Under the pieces are notes generated by a model that worked only from the letters and a program-made list of their open reading frames with translations, searched no databases and was not told where the DNA came from. From a virus, in IMG/VR virus record IMGVR_UViG_3300034418_006398, positions 1 through 44,679 of that record: a stretch of DNA of 44,679 bases; one strand, given 5' to 3'. The position numbers and the translations under genes were made by a program. Shown here one piece after another: positions 40,577 through 44,679 of the stretch; within the stretch, counting starts at the first letter, position 1; each line of letters opens with the position of its first letter.

Positions 40577-40664
40577 CTAGTACTGTCCTAGTCTAGTACA
40601 TTACTAAGTATATATAAATAGTAATGTTCTAAGCTGGTACTGTTCTAGTCTAGGACAGTTCTAG
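40577..40664. repeat. Compound palindrome cluster upstream of the helicase: candidate origin/operator
   Basis: Three nested elements occupy about 90 bases in a gene-free gap (40530-40704). First, a 29-base dyad 40578-40606 centred on T40592 has 12 of 14 pairs. Second, a 21-base dyad 40639-40659 centred on T40649 has 9 of 10 pairs; its core is a near-copy (19/21) of the first, 57 bases away. Third, between them, perfect 9-bp arms ACATTACTA (40598-40606) and TAGTAATGT (40619-40627) flank an AT-only core apart from one G. CTAG occurs six times. This fits a multi-site protein-binding region such as an origin or operator. Confidence 0.65.
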
Positions 40665-40704
40665 GGTCTACTCATATCACAAAAAAAGGGGGTAGGCAAG
40701 CATT

Positions 40705-42438
40705 ATGGATGCGCTGGAAGACTACGTTCTGAGCTACAACACGGACGCCAGAGTGAGGTGTCCCGATTGTGGCGATCAGCGAAAGAAGAAAAACCAAAAA
40801 ACATTTTCAATCACAATCAAGCCAGACAGTAACCTTTACCACTGCCATCATTGTGGTTTGTCGGGTGCTGTGCGGCGCAAAAAATTTTACGAGGCCCACA
40901 TGGAGAAGGTAGTAAAGATACCCACGCAATTAAATTACAACGTGCAGTTGATACAGGATTTTTTTGGAGCGCGTAACGTGCATCTGGATACCCTTGAGGG
41001 GTTACCAGCAATGACCACCGGCATGAAATATTTCAACGGCGCTCAACAGGAAGCAGTGGGTTTCATTTACGGGCCACGGGAAAACCCGACAGCGATCAAG
41101 TGGCGATCTGTTGAGGGCAAGGGATTTCTCTGCGATGGCGCCCCAAGATCATTTTACGGCATAGAAAACGTGGAGGAAACGGACGAGGATTTAACGATAG
41201 TCGAGGGGGAGTGTGATGTCATTGCCTTGGCTAGCGTTGGAATTAAGGCCGTTTCCTGCCCAAATGGTGCCCCCGCCAAGGTAAGCCAGAATCGGGTCTC
41301 TCCGGAGGAGGACAACAAGTTCTCGTATATCTGGGAGGAGAGGGAGCGTCTGGAGCGTGTCAAGCGCGTTATTCTGGCGACTGATAGCGATCAGGCAGGC
41401 GAGGCGCTGGCAGAGGAGATTGCCCGTCGAGTGGGTCGAGCCAAGTGCTGGCGGGTCAAGTTCCCCGAGGGCACGAAGGATGCAAACGATGCTGTTGACA
41501 AGTTAGGTGCAGAAGAAACACGCAGACTCTTCGATAACCCTGAGCCAGTTCCGCTGTCCGGAGTCTACGGTGCGTCAGAATATCTGAATGACATCAAAGA
41601 CATCTACGCCAACGGACACGGTCGTGGGGCGTCCACCGGTTTCCCCACCATCGATGAGTTGTTCACCATAGCGGAGGGGCAGTTATCTATCGTCACGGGA
41701 ATGCCGAGTTCGGGTAAGTCTGAGTTCATTGACCAGATCATGGTGAATCTGGCCCAGCGCGAGTCATGGAAGTTCGCCGTGTGTTCGTTTGAAAACCCGC
41801 CGCATATGCACATCGCCAAGCTGGCAGAGAAGGTGTCTGGCAAGCCGTTTTATGACGGGCTTGGCGCCAGAATGACAGAGGAAGAGCTGGATGAGGCGGT
41901 CAGCTTTATCAATGATCACTTTGTATTTCTGGAGTCAAAAGATGGCGGCATGAGCACCATCGACAGCGTCATTGAGCGCACCAAGCAGGCGGTTATGCGT
42001 CTGGGTGTGCGGGGGCTGATTATCGATCCCTATAACTATATTGAGCAAACAGGCACAGAAGAGCACAACGGCATCAGTCAAATGCTGAGTCGGATCACCG
42101 CATTTGCCAAGGCCCACGGCATCCATGTCTGGTTTGTCGCCCACCCCCAGAAGATGTATCCCCGTGAAGACGGCACCTATGCAGTGCCCAAGGGAATGAA
42201 CATTTCCGGTTCGGCGGCATGGTTTGCCAAGGCAGATCTGGGCATCACCGTTCACCGAGCGGAGGACTGCGTTGAGATACATTGCTGGAAGTCGAGGTTC
42301 AAGTGGACTGGTCAGCAGGGAGTTGCGTGTCTTACATATGAGTTGTCAAACGGTAGATATCACGACTGGTCTCCGCCAGTAGAGATCAAGACGATCAAGG
42401 GAGTTGACCGGAGTTGGGAGGATTTTGATGAGTTCTAG
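40705..42438 (+). CDS. Bifunctional primase-helicase (T7 gp4 / Twinkle-like)
   Basis: This 577-residue protein has an N-terminal zinc finger (C19-x2-C22, C47-x2-C50), a TOPRIM primase domain (E167-G-E169, D227-S-D229, and the KDANDAV motif at ~258-264) and a RecA-type helicase domain: Walker A GMPSSGKS (332-339), Walker B LIID441PYNY, and VAHPQKM with H480. This is the gp4-like hexameric primase-helicase that drives the phage replication fork. The gene follows the palindrome cluster. AAAAAAAGGGGGT precedes the ATG. Confidence 0.9.
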   Translation: MDALEDYVLSYNTDARVRCPDCGDQRKKKNQKTFSITIKPDSNLYHCHHCGLSGAVRRKKFYEAHMEKVVKIPTQLNYNVQLIQDFFGARNVHLDTLEGLPAMTTGMKYFNGAQQEAVGFIYGPRENPTAIKWRSVEGKGFLCDGAPRSFYGIENVEETDEDLTIVEGECDVIALASVGIKAVSCPNGAPAKVSQNRVSPEEDNKFSYIWEERERLERVKRVILATDSDQAGEALAEEIARRVGRAKCWRVKFPEGTKDANDAVDKLGAEETRRLFDNPEPVPLSGVYGASEYLNDIKDIYANGHGRGASTGFPTIDELFTIAEGQLSIVTGMPSSGKSEFIDQIMVNLAQRESWKFAVCSFENPPHMHIAKLAEKVSGKPFYDGLGARMTEEELDEAVSFINDHFVFLESKDGGMSTIDSVIERTKQAVMRLGVRGLIIDPYNYIEQTGTEEHNGISQMLSRITAFAKAHGIHVWFVAHPQKMYPREDGTYAVPKGMNISGSAAWFAKADLGITVHRAEDCVEIHCWKSRFKWTGQQGVACLTYELSNGRYHDWSPPVEIKTIKGVDRSWEDFDEF

Positions 42439-42450
42439 TCGTGACGGGTG

Positions 42451-42504
42451 CCGGTTTGACCGGTTTTTCCAGTTTGCCCAGTTTGCCCAGCTTTTCCAGT
42501 TTTC
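42451..42504 (+). repeat. Six tandem 9-bp repeats (iteron-like)
   Basis: Six consecutive 9-base units follow CC(A/G)G(T/C)TT(T/G)N, including two identical CCAGTTTGC copies. They lie in the 80-base gap between the helicase stop and the ATG at 42519. A reading frame from GTG 42441 passes through them as a low-complexity Leu/Pro/Ser/Phe stretch, but the ATG at 42519 with GGGGAG 7 bases upstream is the better start. The repeats may be protein-binding iterons. Confidence 0.6.
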
Positions 42505-42518
42505 CGGGGAGCATCCTT

Positions 42519-42998
42519 ATGTCTGACAAGTCACACACAGACCTCGGCACGAAAGAAATTTACAAACGCCACGCCGTGATGGTCGAGGGCGGCACGATGC
42601 CTCGGGCCAAGGTGATGGATCAGACGCTGATCGACAGGTATCTCATGGACGGTCTGATTTCTTTGTCGCAACATCAGGCCGCTGAATACATCATGAGTCA
42701 GGCGTTGCAGGCGGGGCTATACACCAAGCCCCTTAGCTCTGAGCCGTCATCCGGTGAGCGAGCCAAGGACGCCATCGCCACAGAGTCGCTGATGCGTTAC
42801 GGGCGCACGCTGGACCTAATCAGCAAGCGGTTCGGCCCGTATCACAAGTATCTGGTGGAGGAGGTCGTTCTGCATGGGTGGGACGTGTCTCTGGACGCCA
42901 AGAAAATGGGCACGCTGAAGGAGGGGTTGGATTGGATATCTGACCGGCGCTTGGCGGGTGGACGCAATCCATTAAAAAGACTGAGGGAAAGCAGGTGA
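42519..42998 (+). CDS. Conserved phage protein of unknown function
   Basis: This 159-residue protein starts at ATG 42519 (MSDKSHTDLGTKEIYKRHAV). It has helices VMDQTLIDRYLMDGLISLSQ and HQAAEYIMSQALQAGLY, then SLMRYGRTLDLISKRFGPYH and LVEEVVLHGWDVS. The arrangement, an RYLMDG-x-IS-x-xQ helix followed by a conserved GP...VV-x-V-x-HG segment, is common in phages and prophages of proteobacteria, but I have no firm family name. The final GGRNPLKRLRESR is basic. It may be a replication accessory or DNA-binding protein. Confidence 0.5.
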   Translation: MSDKSHTDLGTKEIYKRHAVMVEGGTMPRAKVMDQTLIDRYLMDGLISLSQHQAAEYIMSQALQAGLYTKPLSSEPSSGERAKDAIATESLMRYGRTLDLISKRFGPYHKYLVEEVVLHGWDVSLDAKKMGTLKEGLDWISDRRLAGGRNPLKRLRESR

Positions 42999-43204
42999 GT
43001 AGTTTTGATGAGCAAGTAGGCGGGGATCATTACAAGCGGTTCAAGATACAGCCGCTGGAGTATGCGCTGGAAAATGGTTTGGGAATCTGCGAACACGCCG
43101 TGATCAAGTATGTGACCCGCTGGCGTGACAAGGGTGGTGCTGATGACTTGTTAAAAGCAAGACACTACATTGACTTATTGCTGGAGTTTGAAAATGGGAA
43201 GTGA
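42995..43204 (+). CDS. DUF3310 family protein
   Basis: This 69-residue protein starts at GTG 42995, overlapping the previous stop by 4 bases. It has GGDHYKRFKIQPLEYALENG, CEHAVIKYVTRWRDKGG and DLLKARHYIDLLLEFE, matching DUF3310: H-Y, I-Q-P-(I/L)-E, K-Y-x-x-R-x-x-x-K-G, DLxKAxxYI. These small phage proteins have been linked to nucleotide metabolism by name only; no activity is established. Confidence 0.8.
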   Translation: MSSFDEQVGGDHYKRFKIQPLEYALENGLGICEHAVIKYVTRWRDKGGADDLLKARHYIDLLLEFENGK

Positions 43205-43316
43205 TCTGACGGGACCGATCCTGATCGGAGCGGCGTGGGTGATGATGGGGTTGATCGCGGGATTTTTGCTGACAGCTACCGCCATCGGCGCAGTGTCATT
43301 CTGGATGTTTGGGTAA
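43194..43316 (+). CDS. Tiny single-TM protein (40 residues)
   Basis: This 40-codon frame starts at ATG 43194 inside the end of the DUF3310 gene. It encodes MGSDLTGPILIGAAWVMMGL then IAGFLLTATAIGAVSFWMFG, one or two short hydrophobic segments with no charged residue after position 4. It is the last gene of the rightward block. It may be a small membrane protein such as a host-modulating peptide. Only length and hydrophobicity support it. Confidence 0.45.
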   Translation: MGSDLTGPILIGAAWVMMGLIAGFLLTATAIGAVSFWMFG

Positions 43317-43357
43317 AGGTGCGGTGGATAGCGTCTTACCGATCACATGAGAGTTGA

Positions 43358-43416
43358 TAGCCCCCAGTAAGAACACTTTGCCCACGCCACCGCTCGCGGT
43401 TAGGAGTTTGGGGCTA
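43358..43416. other. Long stem-loop at a convergent gene junction
   Basis: TAGCCCC (43358-43364) pairs perfectly with GGGGCTA (43410-43416) across 45 bases. Inside lies a smaller hairpin ACCGC-TC-GCGGT (43389-43400), and GATC boxes flank the outer stem. The right arm contains the stop codon of the leftward gene. No U-run follows on either strand, so a simple rho-independent terminator is not supported. It could be an RNA processing or convergence element. Confidence 0.4.
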
Positions 43417-43605
43417 CCTGATCCTAACACCATGCCGCTTCTTTCGTAAAGCGACAGGGCACCGAATAACTTCAATGGATGGAGAGTCTACCTCCCTTAG
43501 CAACGACACCGATAAGTTGGGCATTATCGCTACGTCCTCTCCGAATCTCTCGGCCATTTGCATAGCCGCCTGCACTGCTATCTGGTAATCGTCTGGCTCG
43601 GCCAT
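43414..43605 (-). CDS. Small phage protein, hypothetical
   Basis: This 63-residue protein has an AAGGGG box 9 bases upstream. It reads MAEPDDYQIAVQAAMQMAER, FGEDVAIMPNLSVSLLREVD, then SPSIEVIRCP and a basic tail. The EPDDYQIA-x-QAA-x-xMAERFGE pattern appears in short phage proteins. It is mainly helical at the N-terminus. The function is unknown. The upstream frame overlaps its first ~45 codons. Confidence 0.5.
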   Translation of the reverse strand: MAEPDDYQIAVQAAMQMAERFGEDVAIMPNLSVSLLREVDSPSIEVIRCPVALRKKRHGVRIR

Positions 43606-43756
43606 TCATGATCCCCTTGCGTCTAAGAAATCTGGAGTAAGCGCCGGCCTCAAGGTCAGCGCATTTGCCTGTCCCGCACAAATCAATTGACTCATAAATC
43701 GCAGGGCACGCGGGGGCGTGAACGCCCCCTTCCATGTCGCAATAGTCGCAGGTCAT
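43472..43756 (-). CDS. Small zinc-type protein overlapping the next gene
   Basis: This 94-residue frame starts at ATG 43756, overlapping the upstream stop by 4 bases (ATGA). The first ~45 residues (MTCDYCDMEGGVHAPACPAI, then LCGTGKCADLEAG, FLRRKG) have C3-x2-C6 and further Cys pairs, a plausible zinc protein. The remainder (GRARRLPDSSAGGYANGREI) overlaps the gene at 43414 in another frame and looks like shadow sequence. The functional protein may be just the N-terminal half. Confidence 0.45.
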   Translation of the reverse strand: MTCDYCDMEGGVHAPACPAIYESIDLCGTGKCADLEAGAYSRFLRRKGIMNGRARRLPDSSAGGYANGREIRRGRSDNAQLIGVVAKGGRLSIH

Positions 43757-44139
43757 GAGAGCATCGCCAAGATGACAAGCACAAAGGTTGTGAATGACAT
43801 CATCGCCCCAACCCCAGCCATCAGGGTCAGCATCGGAATCTGCTGAACCATGCGCTCCGCTTCCAGCACCCGATCCAGAATGGTATCTGGCATTTCTGGG
43901 GGCTTGGGGATCACGCTTGGCTGGTCATGAAAATTTGGGCGAGCCTCCACCTTCTTGGCGGGTGCGTTAAAGGGCAACGCTCTCTGAGTGTTCTTGCGGA
44001 TGTGTGTCGCCCTCCATGCAACAGAGTCTGGAGTCCTGCCTAGCGCTCGGGCAATCGATTCTTTCTTGATCCCCTTCTCCAAGCATTCTGCCAGCACTGC
44101 ATCATCGTCCTGAGACCACCGTGTAAAATGACGTTCCAT
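43753..44139 (-). CDS. Myb/SANT-like DNA-binding protein with C-terminal membrane helix
   Basis: This 128-residue protein has GAGGAG upstream. Residues ~5-48 (HFTRWSQDDDAVLAECLEKG, IARALGRTPDSVAWRATHI) form a Myb/SANT-type helix-turn-helix with a conserved Trp at position 8. Residues ~50-82 are a basic Pro-rich linker. Residues ~102-127 (PMLTLMAGVGAMMSFTTFVL then VILAMLS) are a membrane helix at the extreme C-terminus. This predicts a tail-anchored protein with its DNA-binding domain in the cytoplasm. The role could be tethering DNA to the membrane or membrane-linked regulation; both are inference. Confidence 0.65.
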   Translation of the reverse strand: MERHFTRWSQDDDAVLAECLEKGIKKESIARALGRTPDSVAWRATHIRKNTQRALPFNAPAKKVEARPNFHDQPSVIPKPPEMPDTILDRVLEAERMVQQIPMLTLMAGVGAMMSFTTFVLVILAMLS

Positions 44140-44144
44140 AATGA

Positions 44145-44315
44145 TTACTCCTCACAGTTAATGTTTGGGTTGTAGGCAGGCCATAGCTTGTCCTCAACCA
44201 TTTCACAATAGTGGCGCTCGGCGGCGACTGCATCATCGTAGTCACCGCGTCCCACCACGCCTAAAACGAGCAGGAGTGAAAGCACCCCCATCCATATAGA
44301 GATCGCGTTATCCAT
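44145..44315 (-). CDS. Small signal-anchor protein (56 residues)
   Basis: The start is ATG 44315 (MDNAISIWMGVLSLLLVLGV), overlapping the upstream gene by 8 bases; a 12-codon upstream extension lies within that gene. Residues ~5-22 are an N-terminal membrane helix; the rest is short and acidic (DYDDAVAAERHYCEMVEDKL, WPAYNPNINCEE) with two Cys. Proteins with the A-x-AERHYCEMV...WPAY pattern are frequent in phage early regions. The function is unknown; the tail is probably periplasmic. Confidence 0.6.
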   Translation of the reverse strand: MDNAISIWMGVLSLLLVLGVVGRGDYDDAVAAERHYCEMVEDKLWPAYNPNINCEE

Positions 44316-44589
44316 AGTTCCAAACCTCGCTCTCGTTGATGTAGCACCCACCGATCACGATGCCATGCTCGTTGATGATGTCGGCCTCGCCGTCTTCGAT
44401 AACGGTCGAGGGATTGAACCCCCACAGCTTCGCGGCGGTACGCATTTCGGCCTCACTTGACAGCCAGTCATCCATCGGTCTGCCGGTCAGCCACAGCGTA
44501 AAGGTCGGCTCAGGCGCGTCCTCAGCCTCTGGGCAATGGGGATGGTGCGCGTTGTTTACGCGCAGGCACTCGTTACACATTCTGATCAT
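44308..44589 (-). CDS. Small zinc-binding phage protein
   Basis: The start chosen is ATG 44589, 8 bases after AGGAG; the frame extends to a GTG at 44598, which sits on the ribosome-binding site itself and is rejected. The 93-residue protein begins MIRMCNECLRVNNAHHPHCP, a C5-x2-C8...H-x2-H-C cluster for zinc, followed by an acidic body (LTGRPMDDWLSSEAEMRTAA). It is the first gene of the leftward mini-operon at the right end. No family is known. Confidence 0.55.
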   Translation of the reverse strand: MIRMCNECLRVNNAHHPHCPEAEDAPEPTFTLWLTGRPMDDWLSSEAEMRTAAKLWGFNPSTVIEDGEADIINEHGIVIGGCYINESEVWNYG

Positions 44590-44619
44590 GTCATTCACTC
44601 CTACTTTAAGACATTGTTT

Positions 44620-44648
44620 ATGTTACGTCCGCATGGACGCACAGGCAA
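44620..44648 (-). promoter_or_regulatory. Predicted promoter with a palindrome in its spacer
   Basis: On the minus strand, TTGCCT (44648-44643) and TAACAT (44625-44620) are separated by the optimal 17 bases. The spacer holds the dyad CGTCC-ATGC-GGACG (44639-44626), which is well placed for a repressor or activator. Transcription would start near 44612 and lead into the gene at 44308. Box matches are only 4/6 each, so this is tentative. Confidence 0.4.
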
Positions 44649-44679
44649 GTACTATCATGCAGATTCTCTTAGAAACCCT

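Noticed and set aside
42441-42518. GTG start for the protein following the helicase
   Set aside because: The resulting N-terminus is a translation of 9-bp tandem repeats, while ATG 42519 has a GGGGAG box at good spacing and begins normal sequence.
43358-43416. Possible tRNA (7-bp acceptor-like stem)
   Set aside because: Only 59 bases long, with no T-loop GTTCRA box, no D-loop pattern and no anticodon stem in place on either strand.
1-44679. Insertion sequences, integrase or attachment sites
   Set aside because: No transposase or integrase motifs, terminal inverted repeats or tRNA-like attachment sites were seen, so there is no sign of a lysogeny module in this window.

Overview
This window is most of the genome of a tailed double-stranded DNA phage with a short-tail (podovirus-like) virion plan. 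It opens inside the major capsid protein gene. The portal, scaffold and terminase genes are not in the window, so they presumably lie to its left or right in the complete or circularised genome. Base composition is close to balanced. Genes overlap by 1-4 bases again and again (ATGA, GTGA, TGATG), GTG starts are frequent, and Shine-Dalgarno boxes are common, all of which fits a Gram-negative bacterial host. A GTA-type 3-TM holin and many small virion proteins of the kind seen in aquatic environmental phages suggest a marine or freshwater proteobacterial host; the host is inference.

Positions 1-35460 (+ strand) form one long virion and lysis block. In order it holds: capsid C-terminus with a strong terminator; two small structural proteins; five tiny lysine-rich genes (1128-2336); head-tail connector proteins (2337-4289); tail fibre-like proteins (4291-5576); three tandem paralogous ~750-residue double beta-propeller proteins (5577-12336); small accessory, membrane and secreted proteins; repeat-rich fibres (13745-15507); a compact lysis cassette (15507-16712: small lipoprotein-like gene, GTA holin, two tiny membrane proteins, M15 peptidase endolysin); tail nozzle (16722-18578); then an ejection and internal-virion set with two GNAT-fold proteins, two Gln/Pro-rich proteins and a 2454-residue polyvalent protein carrying a zinc metallopeptidase motif. 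A helix-turn-helix plus metallophosphoesterase protein and a small gene of unknown function close the block.

Positions 39938-35450 (- strand) are a recombination operon read leftward from a TTGACA/TATTAT promoter. It encodes a RecB/Cas4-type exonuclease, a Sak/DUF1071 annealing protein, a small protein with an SSB-like DDIPF tail, an HNH-like nuclease, a zinc protein, a NinB-like protein and a second PD-(D/E)XK nuclease. Diverging rightward are a RusA resolvase (39932), a compound palindrome cluster (40577-40664) that is the best candidate for an origin or operator, a T7 gp4-type primase-helicase (40705), a 54-bp set of 9-bp tandem repeats (42451-42504), and small genes including a DUF3310 protein. 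No DNA or RNA polymerase gene is visible. A second leftward mini-operon (44648-43414) encodes small zinc and membrane proteins and, notably, a Myb-like DNA-binding protein with a C-terminal membrane helix.

The candidates most worth following up are the compound palindrome cluster with the nearby 9-bp repeats, the membrane-anchored Myb-like protein, the triplicated double propellers, the 24-bp coding minisatellite in the internal virion gene, and a two-frame coding anomaly inside the giant ejection gene.
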